This document shows positions 1 through 11,770 of a stretch of 50,653 nt of DNA, piece after piece (within the stretch, counting starts at the first letter, position 1; each line of letters starts with the position of its first letter). The notes beneath the pieces were generated by a model. It saw only the letters and a list, made by a program, of their open reading frames with translations, searched no databases and was not told the DNA's origin. The stretch lies in NCBI GenBank assembly GCA_002633005.1, contig NMRA01000745.1, positions 12,248 through 62,900 of the forward strand, in the 5' to 3' direction. This DNA is from Phoronis australis. Lineage: Eukaryota; Phoronida; Phoronidae. The translations under genes were made by a program, and so were the position numbers.

Positions 1-1142
1 ACCTATTTGCATCTCTTGCAATTTTCGAAATAAACGTCCCAATGTCTGAACGCTTGAAACCCGAAGTACTAATATCAAATAAATGCCCATGGGCATGAGC
101 GTTTCATCGGGTGAGCCTTTCTGCGGAAATTCCCAGTATAGAAGACGGCAGTGTGCTTATTGCAGGTAGACAGACGGTAGGTGTTGAGGTCGGAATTAGG
201 GCTCCTTAGGAGGCCTATTGAAAATCGCACGATTCCCTTAAGACTATGTTGTGAAAGAACATCCTCCCCGCAATTTCTGGTACTGCACACTTTTCGCGAA
301 TGCGGTCACTTTCTCAATGTGGGTGCCCCCTTGGTCATTACTTGTATAGACATAACTTGTTATAGAGTGTGTCTTTAAACGGACTCGCGACCAGACCACG
401 GCGCCCGCCACAATAGCACTTCTTCGGAAAAAGAATTTTTTTCAAAAATATTATATGTACATGTACACTGTATGATATTGCGCAAGACAACTTTACTATA
501 CATCAGTTACAAACGTGTCGAGTGTAATAGAATGACACGGCATAACAGATGAGGTATAAACGTTGCACGTCAATTTGCCTGAACATCTGGTTTGCGGCAG
601 CGCAGTATTTCCCCTAATTAAATCAAAACATATCTTAGAGTAAAGAAGCTAGTTACTTAAAGAAATCAGCTATAGAACTACTCTTTCAGCGGTGAATCCA
701 TCTAAAATGCTTGGCTACTTCAGAAGTGTCGACGGAAGCGCGCGCACAATAAATCCCCGCGCATTTTGCCGATGAGCCACAAAGACTCAGCAATGCACAA
801 TGCAAAACAACTATATTTTTCAGAGTGAACCCCCCCTCTCAATTTTTTCCAAGTTGGTTTACTTGGGGTTTACACACGCTGGCGGTGCCGTTTTTGTTTT
901 GCTGGAGACGCTTTTGTTTTTTTTAATTTTTGGGTCCTGGCCCGAGGGGGGTTTGAACCCCCTGAACCCCCCCGTAGATCGGCCACTGAAACATGTTATT
1001 TCATTAATCTGAGTGACCTTCATAACAGCCCAGAGCATAGCAGCAGTAGTAATCTACTTAGCTCAGCACACAGGGAAAAATGTCTGAATAGAGGTTTGGC
1101 AACAAACGCAATAAGTTAATGAAGTTGCACGCTTCTTTAAAA

Positions 1143-1550
1143 CTATTTGAGTTACTGATCGTGTGAGAAAAATGCGTTTTAGTTAAAGCGGCGTCACAAT
1201 GAAAGTTGCAGTGTTTGCGATGAACTGCTGTTGGCGAGTCATTTACTGAACAATGTTAGTTTCTTGATAATTCTGATCATCATCAATCATCAAGAACGTC
1301 ATCAAAGTCATCATCATTATCCACATCAACTTAACATTTATTATTGACTGTCACCGTAGCTGTTCCCTCCTGTCATTTTGTCATATCGTTATCTTCATTG
1401 TGGTTGTCGTTGCTTGATTTCCTAAGGTGTCACTCTTTAAGCTGCTTTCGTTGTTTTCCGTTTCAACGGCTGTCATGGGCAAGGTGAGACCAACTGATCA
1501 CCAAAGTCTGCATACTCTTATGCACCCCATCCGTTTGCCAACACTACGTG
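1143..1550 (+). repeat. Dispersed repeat R1, copy 1 (CAT/ATC-rich core)
   Basis: This ~400 bp stretch aligns base for base, with many small differences, to about 50100-50585 in the same orientation. Shared landmarks, in order, are GCGGCGTCACAAT, ATGAACTGCTGTTGG, a degenerate CAT/ATC trinucleotide block, ACCGTAGCTGT, CCTAAGGTG/CCCAAGGTG and CATGGGCAA. I see no coding potential. The family is unknown to me. Confidence 0.75.
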
Positions 1551-2209
1551 CTTATATACATGTAAGTTTCATTCCGAGTTAAAGAGAAGGACTAATCCGG
1601 TGGTGTATAACTTTGAGGTCTTTATGAAATGTATGCGCGTCAGTCACTAAATCGTATTTTGGATTTTTCTTCATACACGTAAATGGGTAGCTAGTGTGAC
1701 ACCAGGTATTGGCTGCTAAAAACGTTTCTTTTCTTCCAAAACACATTGGGTTACCAGTGCTACCGACTAAACAGTTTCATTTTAATACGCTATATGAGAG
1801 CCTCCGTCCTGTTACGAACTTCTCTGTAAGATTTGGTTGATGGATGATTTTGTGCAGCAAGCTTCGGTGTACTTGACTTACTAGGACCTACATGTCATGT
1901 ACAATATCAGGAGGGCGGTGGCCGCTTTAATTTAACATTGAAATATGATTGTAAAACTCAGCAAACTCGCAACACTTCCACACCGCTACCCCTTGTAGTT
2001 TGGGGGTCACATTACGATTATTGTTTAGCTCACCTCTCAGGATGGCAATTATTGACGGTTACTAGCAGATGGCAATGAATCCATTCACAACGTCAAACAT
2101 GTAGGTCCTTTTCCGCCAGATACGCGGCTCCATAAAAACGTAAAAACGTCAAAGACGCTAATGTTTGTACGAAATCCTTGATAACTTTGCAATGAGGTGA
2201 AGATAAGAT

Positions 2210-2300
2210 ATAGTTCTTGGGTTGGGGCTGCAGTGTCACACTATCGTCGGCGACACAAGTTTTCGTGCAAAATTTTGCCAAGGTTTGACAATGCACAGGT
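2210..2300. repeat. Short dispersed repeat fragment, matched at 16.17-16.24 kb
   Basis: The stretch shares GTCACACT.TCGTC, ACACAAGTTT and GGTTTGACAAT with 16170-16240, in the same order and strand. It looks like an old interspersed repeat. I see no terminal structure. Confidence 0.45.
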
Positions 2301-2690
2301 TCATGTATTGAAAATCACAAATAAGATCACGTAGGCTCCAGTTTGATATTCTGCAACCAGTAGTAATATCAGGTAATGTTATAGTGCCTTTGTTAACTGG
2401 TGCTAACTAGTTTGTAATGTTCCCACACTCCTTATACAACAAAATTATTAAACCAGATTTATTGCCCGATTTAATAGGACATAGAGGTCAACCCATGCTT
2501 TTCCCATGTCCACTCGAAATTGACTTGTTAGACTCGAAGAGTCTAGGGAGTGACTTGTTTTCGTACAGCATACATGTACATATTTACATGGTTTTGCGCA
2601 TTTTCGCCAATTTCTGTTGGAGAACAAAACTGCAAATACTACTGAAACGCCTCAACATCTCATTGGAGTATCCTTCATAGACAGATTTAC

Positions 2691-2825
2691 CTGTACATGC
2701 TCCTTCCGCTACCTTGTCCTTGATTTCGATCAACGCGATGAAGTCTTCCACTAAGAAAACGTTTTCGAAGTCGAGACCCATGTACTGAGCTGTGTAGTTT
2801 TCATAGCCGGTGTTATATCCGATAC
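2691..2825 (-). CDS. Gene B exon 5: C-terminal part of vWA domain (partial gene)
   Basis: The exon encodes the last helix and strand of a von Willebrand A domain. It reads GIGYNTGYENYTAQYMG and then EDFIALIEIKDKVAEGACTG. The final Cys (about residue 204 counted from the proposed start) is placed to pair with Cys21 just before the first strand, the usual disulfide at the ends of extracellular vWA domains. The acceptor is TTAG at 2826-2829 and the donor is G|GTAAAT at 2690. Entry and exit are both phase 1. There is no stop codon, so the gene continues to the left, but no further exon is recognised in the window. Confidence 0.85.
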
Positions 2826-2978
2826 CTAAGATACCCAAAATATAGAACTGAAAAATTGACAACATTAATGTAAGTACGTTACTGCGTGCATTGCGTTTTT
2901 ATCACAATAACCAATTACTGTATTGATAGTCCCGTGCCTGTCTCGATTTGCATCAACACGCCTACCTCTACAACTTAC

Positions 2979-3127
2979 CAATCGCGAAGACGTGGATGTT
3001 CTTGCCGTGCAATTTCTTAATTTCGTCTTCTGTGAGACTATAGATTGCGTCAGTCACAAAGACGGCAAGGTGTGGAACCCCCAAGCGTGAGCCGTTGTCA
3101 GTTTTGAAACTATTATCCAAGATGTAC
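2979..3127 (-). CDS. Gene B exon 4: vWA domain, central strands
   Basis: This is the middle part of the vWA domain. It contains the hydrophobic strand HLAVFVTDAIYS, whose Asp (about residue 137) is the conserved MIDAS aspartate, and the later strand NIHVFAIG. The acceptor is CTACAG next to 3127 and the donor is G|GTAAGT at 2978. It enters in phase 2, matching the end of the exon at 5937, and leaves in phase 1, matching the exon at 2825. Confidence 0.88.
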
Positions 3128-5936
3128 CTGTAGAGAAAAGGGTGTCAGTTTTTAGCGCGATTTTGATAACAGTTAGGTGCCAAGGATTCTAATTTTAATT
3201 TTAACTCATATTTTCAGCTGTTGTATTTAAACAAAGTATTTATGCCAATCTCATGACAGCAATTGACCAAAGCTAGAAATTAGTTTTTTGTTAGTTTTTT
3301 TGTGCCGGGAGGCTGGCCTTTAAGGGGATACTAACCCCCTATTTGATGACTGCCCCAGTCCTTATTCTGTCACCTGCTAATGATTAATTGGCGTCAATCT
3401 CCCAAGTTTGAGGCAGGTACATGTATGCACAAAAAACTCATTCTCCCTATGTCAGATTGGACAATATTGTACTTGGTGGGTGGTATTTTCCCAATGCTGT
3501 CGTGTAATTGACCTATCGCAAGCTCCCACCCATGGCGAAATGTCGACAAACAAACAATTGTTTTACACGGCAACGTGTTGTTTGTCGGGTAAAATGGAAG
3601 CTTGCAAACGAAGGTGTGTAGAAAATGCTTCGTTCTGATTGGTCACTCAAGCCGTCACTCAAAGTCCTGGCAATAGGTCAATTGACCTAACGCAAGATCC
3701 GCCCCTTTATGAAATTAACATGATACCCGATAATCAAACAAGATACCAGGGAAGAATACCTATGTACACTGTCGCAACACGGCGTTCACGATGGGATTCA
3801 CGAGTGTTTTCTAGATTACTCAAAAACTCTTAGACAGAGACAAAGAGTCATGCTTCTCAGCAGAGAGTCGTATGTTCATGATGTTAGAATTTGCAAAGGC
3901 GACGATTAAATAATAAGTGTTCGGAGGAAAGTATTTATGAGCCAACGAATGTCTGAAGAATCGTACACAAAACTTTGGTACAGCACTTAATGATGCCATA
4001 CAGCAAATTTTGTCATTCAAAGTACTAACTTTGAAATTAGACCACTTGCTACAAAATTGACATGAATTTGATCTTTAAATAAGAAGAGACAAGACAATTA
4101 AGCAATTCTCAAAGTACATGTACGGTCTTGCACAATAACCATCTACAGTATCAGTTTTCTACCGTTTCCCAGATGTCGCTTTTGATCCAAGTAATGAACA
4201 ATGCGAATTTAATTTCTTTGCGGAAATATTTATCAATTCAAAAGTTTGTGATGCCAAAAACCAGTTGTGTTGCTCCATTAAGACAAAAGTTAGACCCAAC
4301 TTTTGATGAACTTCAATTTTTTGTAATATCATTGCATAAAGCTAGCTTCTAATCAATTTTAAACGTAGTATGATCACTAAGCTGAGGTATATTTGCAAAA
4401 TATGGTTGTTAACAAAAATAACCCAAGTATCATCGTTGAAATACAAAATGAGCTCTCTCCTACTCCACAGGTGACGTGTAAACAAGAGGTTTTTTCGTGA
4501 CAACAGTTCAAGATTTGAGTTCAGTGGTCCAGTGACCCTCCTGTGCCAATCAAACATGTCAATTTTGAAGGGAAGTTCAGTTGGACGTCAGCCTACGGAT
4601 ATATGAGTAACAAGAACACTGTTTCTCACTTTTGTTACGAACCAAAACGATGTCCATTTAATACGAAATGTTCTTAAAACAACAACCCAGGCTACGGCTA
4701 GTGGCAGTGCTGGGCTCCAGCATGAGCCTAGACAAAATCGGCGCGACGAGTGGAGCTCATGAGTCAAAATCAAATACAGTGTATGCCTACACTACAGCAA
4801 CCAATCTAAACATTCAAACAGAACTTGGGACAATTATATTTATGTTTAGTCTTAGAATAATCATGCAACATTGGCTAGTTGAGGTGATCGGGGGGCTGTC
4901 CACACAGTTGACCCATTGCTTATACCGTTCGAGATCACTTTTTGGCTTGAGGAATGCATAAAAGTGACCGGATTTTCTTTTCGAGCTGTCATAATTGCAC
5001 ACGCCACAGACACAGTTTCACCATTCTAATCGCAAATTTTCTTGATCTACAAACTAAAACAAGCCTTTCCCGACAAGGTATTCTTATTCGAGCAAAATGG
5101 CGGCTTGGAAACGTAGACGAAGGTGTGTCAAGAATGCTGCGTTCTGATTGGTCAGTTAAGCCGTCAGTTAAAAGCCTGACGATAAGTCAATACATACAAT
5201 CGTTTGAAAGGAGTCTTCACATTTTTTCCAAGCTTTTCGGGGTTTCAGAGAAATAGAAGCTAAAATCGCTTTTAGTATATGTTGATAGGCCAAAACCGAG
5301 GTTGGTATCGTTTTAGGCTTTTCTTCTACACCAGAAGTATTGATGTTTTGACATATATTTTCTAGACTTCTTCATCTGTCTAATGCGCGTCTGCAGTGTC
5401 GTGGTGTTTGTGGGGCGTTGTGGCACCTATAAGCTTTCATAAAAAAAAATTTCAACAGAACGCTGCCATACTTGCTTGATCATCTTACAAGAATTATTTT
5501 TAGGTATACTAAAAATGGTACAAACATGTTCTAGGATAGAGTCTGACCTCCCGTCAATTGGTGACTGGAATTCGAGTGGTTTTCAAAAATACTAGACAGT
5601 CTTCGTTCGATGAACTTTGCCACACTGTCAAACTTGGATAGCCATATTTCCAGAATAACTTAGCCCTTAAGTCGAAGTTTTGATACAATCAAACTGGATT
5701 TTCATTTGGCGACATTTTGCAGGAGTGAAAAGTGACGTTATTGCTCCTGCATGTACTCACTCGTGCACATAATTTACGATTGGACTGCAGTAACCTTTTG
5801 CAATTTCGACATCGTCGCTGATAATTAGTCATCTCTGCATATATGGTCAACGCCATCATCACCGCAATTCTGAATGGTTTTGTCTCAATCGGCATTATCA
5901 ACAATCCACCAGTCTAGGGGTATAGTCTATACTTAC
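3128..5936. other. Intron of gene B, with two copies of a short repeat
   Basis: No exon is seen. A ~100 bp segment at about 3590-3690 (CGAAGGTGTGT, TTCTGATTGGTCA, AAGCCGTCA) recurs at about 5093-5195 in the same orientation. The first copy lies beside a repeated AATTGACCTA-CGCAAG motif (3508 and 3677), which looks like the border of a small transposon. Confidence 0.5.
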
Positions 5937-6069
5937 TGCACGGCTTTCCCTATATCTGTACCACCTTCCGTGTAATTGGCTTCATTCACTTTTCTAACCA
6001 TGTCTGCCTTGTTGTTGAAATGGTTCAGATGGAACTGGTTGCACACGTCAAAGTCAAATGTAACCATAC
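5937..6069 (-). CDS. Gene B exon 3: vWA domain, second strand and T4 MIDAS loop
   Basis: The exon encodes MVTFDFDVCNQFHLN and then NYTEGGTDIGKAV. The GGTDIG loop supplies the conserved MIDAS threonine (about residue 104). The acceptor is TTCAG beside 6069 and the donor is CA|GTAAGT at 5936. It enters in phase 1 and leaves in phase 2, consistent with both neighbours. Confidence 0.9.
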
Positions 6070-7346
6070 CTGAATATTTAACGCAGTGTGTTTAAAAATA
6101 CATTACCGTTCGTTTAGTTTTCGCCCCTTTGATGAAAAGCTACCCAGTTCATATTAAGGACTTTAGCAAAAAGATATCTCGGCCATGTTGTCGTAAAAAC
6201 TTTAGTGTAACGTTGGAGTATAAGCGCTTTATTGATGACTTTGTGTAAAGCAAGCTGTTTTGTTGAGGTTTTATTTCTCTTGCGATCCAATTAAAGTTTT
6301 TGGATCGCGTTGGCTAACCAAAACTTTCCAAGTTCAGAATACATTCTAAAGGGATATGGTCTGACCTGGCATTACTGAAGTGTAGAGTTGATTTGTTCAT
6401 TAAGAAATGCGTTTTTACAGAAATTTTCTGTCGTAGCACATACATGTAGGAAGTGCCAATTGTGTGTTACAACAATATCTCATTCAAGGCATGCATTCGC
6501 TAGCAGACTGTTTGCAAATCATTATTCACATAGGCACGAGCGAGTAGTAATTGAAAACATCACTGTTTATGAAAGACAATTGCATTAATAACTGGTGGTC
6601 CTTTCATGCTTCCCTCCCATTTATGATGTCCTTATATCCTTCTTTCTTCTGCAAAAGTCTTCATTTCTTCCTTTCCTAATTAAATCGAATGGGTCAAGAT
6701 GTCATCTTTCAAGATAAGGAGAACACATCTCGCATCATGGGACGAAACTGATAAATTGATAAGCGATGGATATATGGTTTTTGAAAATTTGAAACAATTT
6801 TGCGGCATTGACATTCAAAGTTCTTTGATAACTCTAATAAACTAGTGTCAAATTGACTACAAAAGAAGACAAATTTTGAAAATCACAACTCAGGGTGGCT
6901 AAAGATGCAATGTCTCATTACATTGTGAATATGCAAATAAAGTTCTAATTTACAAATAGCCCCTGGATTTTCAGTATGTCCGAAATCATCCGAGAACCAG
7001 TTACCATTACAATCTCGTGAAAGTCTCGATTTGCGAAACTACATTTATGTGAATGAGTACGGTAATGTTTCACCCTTACCCTAATTAAACAAGGCACAGT
7101 TTTAATTAATTGTTTATTTCACTATCAAAGAACGTTTGAGGAATATTTGGAATTACGAGGAGGGTTCTGTCTTGTTCTTAACAGCACCAATTCGGGGGCA
7201 ATTCATGTCTAATTTTTTTCTTTCCCTGGTTATACTTGTACACACAGTTTTCCGGGAAGTCACTACTACCAATTACAAAATTCTCTCTTTTAATCACACA
7301 TAGCATATTTAACACAATTTAACTCACTTAAACAGCTGTTCCTTAC
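6070..7346. other. Intron of gene B
   Basis: AT-rich intronic sequence. I see no exon, repeat pair or RNA gene in it. Confidence 0.5.
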
Positions 7347-7487
7347 CAATTCTGACTTTTGCATGCCCCACTTCAAATGAGTTGATGACATCTACCACAA
7401 AGTTCAGTTGTTTAGACCAGTTTTCATCTCCTATACTGCAGGAAGCGTCAACGACAAAAACAATGTCGGCCTGCTTAAGTGAGCATC
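7347..7487 (-). CDS. Gene B exon 2: start of vWA domain with MIDAS DxSxS
   Basis: The exon begins CSLKQADIVFVVDASCSIG, the first strand and MIDAS motif of a vWA domain (Asp33, Ser35, Ser37 counted from the proposed start), and continues through helix 1 to HAKVRIG. With Thr104 and Asp137 in later exons, all five metal-site positions are present, so the domain should be able to bind a divalent cation. The acceptor is CATAG beside 7487 (phase 1) and the donor is G|GTAAGG (phase 1). A second possible acceptor, AAGCAG, lies 15 bases inside the exon and would be phase 0. I prefer the outer one because it keeps the N-terminal Cys that pairs with the C-terminal Cys. Confidence 0.9.
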
Positions 7488-8140
7488 CTATGTGAGATAA
7501 ATATCCAAAAGGCAACGATTAAACCGTAGAGCACCGTATAGATCGACAGCAATATAACAACAAGGTGGAAATAGGCACTTTTCAAAATTATGAACGAAAT
7601 CTGCCGAAAAACATCCTCCTAATTAATCATGGTGTATATTGCGCAGGTATAGTACTATGATATTAGGACATTTCAAATCGCCAAATTATTTATATCAAAG
7701 CGGTTATACATGTGTTTCAAACAATAGAAATGACAGTCCCTACAATAATTATTCTCATTCTCAATACTCGAGGAATATCAATGTTGCACCCATTGTGAGT
7801 CATTAGATGCATTTTGGGTTCTACTATCTCAAGTTATGACTGGTGGAACTATTGAGGAAAAACACAATGTTTATTAAAATTCTTGCAGCGGAAACTATTG
7901 AAACATTTACATGTATTGCTTCAGAAAATGTAATTCTGATATTTGCTTTTCAGTGACCACGACTGGACAACGTTAACACTTTCTGTTCTAATTCAAGTTA
8001 ATGCTAGAGTTGCTTTCAAAAATAAGGGATGTATTGTATGCATTGTGACAGTACTCGCGATTTCCATCTTTGAAACGATTGACCCTCAGCAAAGATGACA
8101 TCAACCATCACCATGTCTCTAAAATGTGAACACTCGAAAT

Positions 8141-8181
8141 GAGTTTTTGTAAATTTAAAGCCTTTAAATTTACAAAAACTC
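8141..8181. repeat. 41-bp palindrome (20-bp arms, 1-base centre)
   Basis: The left arm, GAGTTTTTGTAAATTTAAAG, is the exact reverse complement of bases 8162-8181. The centre is a single C at 8161. The sequence lies in intron 1 of gene B, 114 bp before an (AT)n tract. In RNA it would fold into a 20-bp perfect hairpin. It could equally be a cruciform-prone relic of an insertion. Confidence 0.9.
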
Positions 8182-8291
8182 TTTAAAAACAGTTCCCACC
8201 ATGACTCAGTGTCTAAAAAGAATTGTGCTGATACATCTTAAAATACGCAATGGCCTTTAGTATACCTGTTGCTAAGAAACAAGTTATAAGT

Positions 8292-8294
<3 letters not shown>

Positions 8295-8350
<56 letters not shown>
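8295..8350. repeat. (AT)28 microsatellite
   Basis: An uninterrupted AT dinucleotide run of 56 bases. Confidence 0.98.
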
Positions 8351-8352
<2 letters not shown>

Positions 8353-11300
8353 CTGGTATCGGGGTTGTACGTAATGGGTGGAACACCGTGAGTCTGGCGG
8401 GGCTAACCCACCACTAGATTTTATCTGGCAATGTTCATTCGTGATACCTGGGCTCATGGTGAATGTTTTGCAACTAGTTTCAAGCCGTTACCTCTTGTAT
8501 TGATCTAGCTCAATTTTTTACCTTGTTTATAGCCGTCTGGCGGATACTCCCACCACTCAAATCGTCTGGCAGTGACCAGTTTTGATACAGTGGATTACGT
8601 AGTAGGTATCGAAGGATGATAATTCTGTATAATATGATAAGCAACTGCCACCGCCACCAAGCGATGCAGAATTCAGTGCCATTTTGTTTTATCATATGAG
8701 ATGTCTGTGTATAGTTGATGGTTCATTAATAATAATAAATTCATGTTTGAAACAGTCTTACTATTAACTATTTCACTATATTTTTTCATAACTAGGTCTC
8801 CGGCTCTTCTTATAATCAAATCATAAAATACAATACAGGTACAGTGTAAGTGTCAAACATTATAACGATATGATCTCTTCTTCGCTTGAATGCGAAATGA
8901 ACATATTTACATGTCGACCATATAAGATTTTTTTCTTCATACAGTACTCCTGAGTTAGTTGATTTTGTAACAAAAGGACTGTAGGTCATCGTAGAATGAA
9001 ATTTATTAACAAAATGATCATGTGACTCGACACATGGCCTCACACACAGAGGGCATAATATTTCTTGTCGGCTAAGTTTCAAGTGTGTTTCATTTTCAAT
9101 CATTTAGTGCATGCACTGATTATCTTAATCTTACCATATCAGATCAAACATTTGCATAGTCAATAACTGTAATCTTAGTAATTTTCAAGCCATATGTTTA
9201 AGTAAAAAGTTCTTTAAACGTCCAGTTCATTCCAATTGTTAAAACATTTTTCGCCATTTTTTTCGATCAATTTCTTTGTATCTCTGCTTGTAAAGTGTTA
9301 CAGAACTTGTCTCGAAGCCTACAGCCTGACGGCACCATGCTTCTCCAAAACCAAACTGAAATAGCAATTTATCAACATCATGAAACAAACAAAGATTTTC
9401 ACCATTTCTCGCCATGTTATTGTGCAATGAAATAAATTTTTGATGCATCAGTTTTTAATAGTTTTCGCCAATATTTCATTATTCTATGAAGCAAAGAGCA
9501 GATGCAACAATTCAGCTAACCCAATGGAAATTTCTTCACCATCACCGGATTATAATTCCTGCTCTAAGTCATTTATAAATATGATAAATTAAAATGGTGA
9601 TATTCGAGAGTATTGTTTAGACCATTCTAACTTTCAAAGAACCCACTAGAGCCCCCATTAATCAATCTTCATCTCGGTCTTACTTTCGGGTATATTGCCT
9701 TGAGCGTCCTATACATCTTACCTTGAATGTGATTGTTCTTTAATATAATGCACTTCTATATGCACTTATATAAATAATGTCGAAATCGCCTTTAAAATCC
9801 ACGAAAGCACAATAGATTTTTTCTCTTTCTCTTACCAAGTATTAAATTATTAACGTATATCAAGCAAACATGTTATCCACCGTACTATACCTTTTCCTAA
9901 ACACAGCTTGACACATGCTTATTACGTTTTTCTTTTGAGACCGTTTTTGAAATCGCTGGGTTAATAGTGTTTTCAAAACATTGACAGGAACTTGCATGAG
10001 ACAAATTCCTTCGAAAATTTCAGGAGCTTTTGTCCACTCTTTTTAAAACAGTCATTTTTTAAAATGTAGTTGTATACGTGGAACTGCGAATCTACCAAAT
10101 TTTATCCTGGCGAAGTTCCGTCTTTCGCAATATTGATAGTCTGTATTGTTTCATCTTTTGTGATCTTAGCGTGCAGCTTCCTGACAACATTAGTATTACT
10201 TGAATTGTTATCGTTTGTACTGAGATCTCAACAAACTCATGAAATTCAGTGAACTCCGAATTAATAACAAAATAACGGCCTTCAAACGGAGTGCTGAACG
10301 AATTTATTCATTCCCCCGGCTTAATATTAGTTGTTACACATTTCTTCTCAACATTAAAGTTACTCTATGTTTTTGATTTCAAATTGTTATAACGTTTTCT
10401 CTTACATGTACACTCTAACCATTTCACTTTTTAACTTTCCGCAATCTCTTCTAACTTGTACCTATAAAGTTCGACTACTGTTTTTTCTAAGTGTTCCAAC
10501 ACTGGATCTAAAATTACTAACTTAATTTTTGCACCAAAGGACAGTTCTCATTTCCCTACAATCAGCGTCAAACCAACTGAATTATACTGTCACTTTGTTT
10601 ACTTTGGGTTTTAACATGTCGGGTGCACATAATTTAATGGCTTCCGTTCATTCTTCTACCCTTGAATCTGTGGTCGAGGGTAAATGGATCTGTACGTCAG
10701 TAAGCAAGGGATCCACCTCCAGGCTAGTCATACATGTACCTCGGAAGTTCAACCCCTCATCCCATTTATAAACATCTGTTAACCTCTACCCCAGTTGTTT
10801 TGCGGCGTCTTACAAATGCTAAAAATCAACGGATATGGGGCAGTCGATAAACAGATTTCACCGCTTTCATAGTAGTCCACATTGCACAATATATTATGCC
10901 TCATTTTGAAATAATCAACAATCCATTATAGGTTACAAATGTTACAATGCCAATGTTGTCATCTCTCGCTAATCCTCCATTCAGTATTCTCATCTCATTT
11001 CTTTGGCAAACTACATGTATGATTATTCTGTACCAAACTCATTTACCTCACCATAATCTTTTGAGGTCATAAAATTTAGCTCATCTTCTACATGTACGTA
11101 ACCTGTTATGGTTTCACACTTTGAAACAATAAATAGTCTCTGCAATGCGTTTTGGCTAGTAAAATGCGACAAACATTTCGAGAGCGACTCGATATGTTTT
11201 TTTTTAATTTTCACTGTGTACAACTCAAAAAAATAACGCCACTCTCACAAACCGATAAAACGAACGACAGCGACATCTATAGAAAGGCTTATAACTAACT

Positions 11301-11359
11301 AGCAATCTGTCGCATGGCATAACCAACACAATAAAATAGCACTGGATTCATTATTATAC

Positions 11360-11417
11360 CTATTACCTGTACGAGCATTAAAATCCCCATTATTAAAAGG
11401 TGGTAAGCTCCCTTCAT
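11360..11417 (-). CDS. Gene B exon 1: probable signal peptide
   Basis: The ATG at 11415-11417 opens MKGAYHLLIMGILMLVQVI: a basic residue, a hydrophobic core, then a split Gly codon. This looks like a signal peptide. With the donor ATAG|GTATAA (phase 1) it joins exon 2 as ...VIG-CSLKQADIVF, so the mature protein would begin near the vWA cysteine. A stronger-looking donor CAG|GTAATA seven bases earlier (11367) is phase 0 and would fit only the inner acceptor of exon 2. An upstream in-frame ATG exists (around 11451), but it would place a polar stretch before the hydrophobic core. The assignment rests on phase and hydrophobicity, not on homology. Confidence 0.5.
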
Positions 11418-11767
11418 TTCGGAAGAAAAAACGTGAAACTGTTGCTCAAGCATTTTCTTTGTTTCCAATTTTTTCCAATATACACAACGGCACAAACGAT
11501 CGTAAGCAACTCCCGCACACGCGCGTCACAACTCCAGGGGCTGAGAGAGGAGTTGGTCCTCCAGGGCTAGAGTTTTACGGTTTAAAGAGGCAGCCAGTGC
11601 CGCTTCCCATAGTGATGGCACAAACTAACAGTGCAAACATTTGTTTGCGATGTTGCAATATTCATAATCATGGTGAGAGTACAAAGACATCATTGACCTG
11701 ACTGATCTGATTATACATTAAATCGCATAAACACTGAGCTTTTTGGTAATATTGGTCGTAAATTGAC
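11418..11767. other. Presumed 5' flank of gene B
   Basis: This lies upstream of the proposed start codon. I see no clear TATA box or initiator. A CCAGGGCTAGAGTT segment at 11559-11572 recurs around 23131, so part of this flank is repetitive. Confidence 0.35.
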
Positions 11768-11770
11768 GTA

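Larger units (their letters stand above)
1..2690. other. Non-coding stretch left of the last visible vWA exon of gene B
   Basis: I find no recognisable exon here on either strand. It is probably intron of gene B, because the exon ending at 2691 closes with a phase-1 donor and no stop codon. It contains one copy of a dispersed repeat (about 1143-1550), a short fragment shared with 16.17-16.24 kb (about 2210-2300) and a G/C-rich patch at 940-980. Confidence 0.5.
7488..11359. other. Intron 1 of gene B (3.9 kb)
   Basis: It contains a 41-bp palindrome (8141-8181) and an (AT)28 microsatellite (8295-8350). No exon is supported on either strand. Open frames such as 9239-9448 show no domain signature with matching splice phases. 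Confidence 0.5.

Noticed and set aside
9239-9448. Possible exon of gene B (FGFGEAWCRQAVGFETSS after a TTTCAG acceptor)
   Set aside because: No recognisable domain, and no donor that joins in phase 1 to the vWA exon at 7487.
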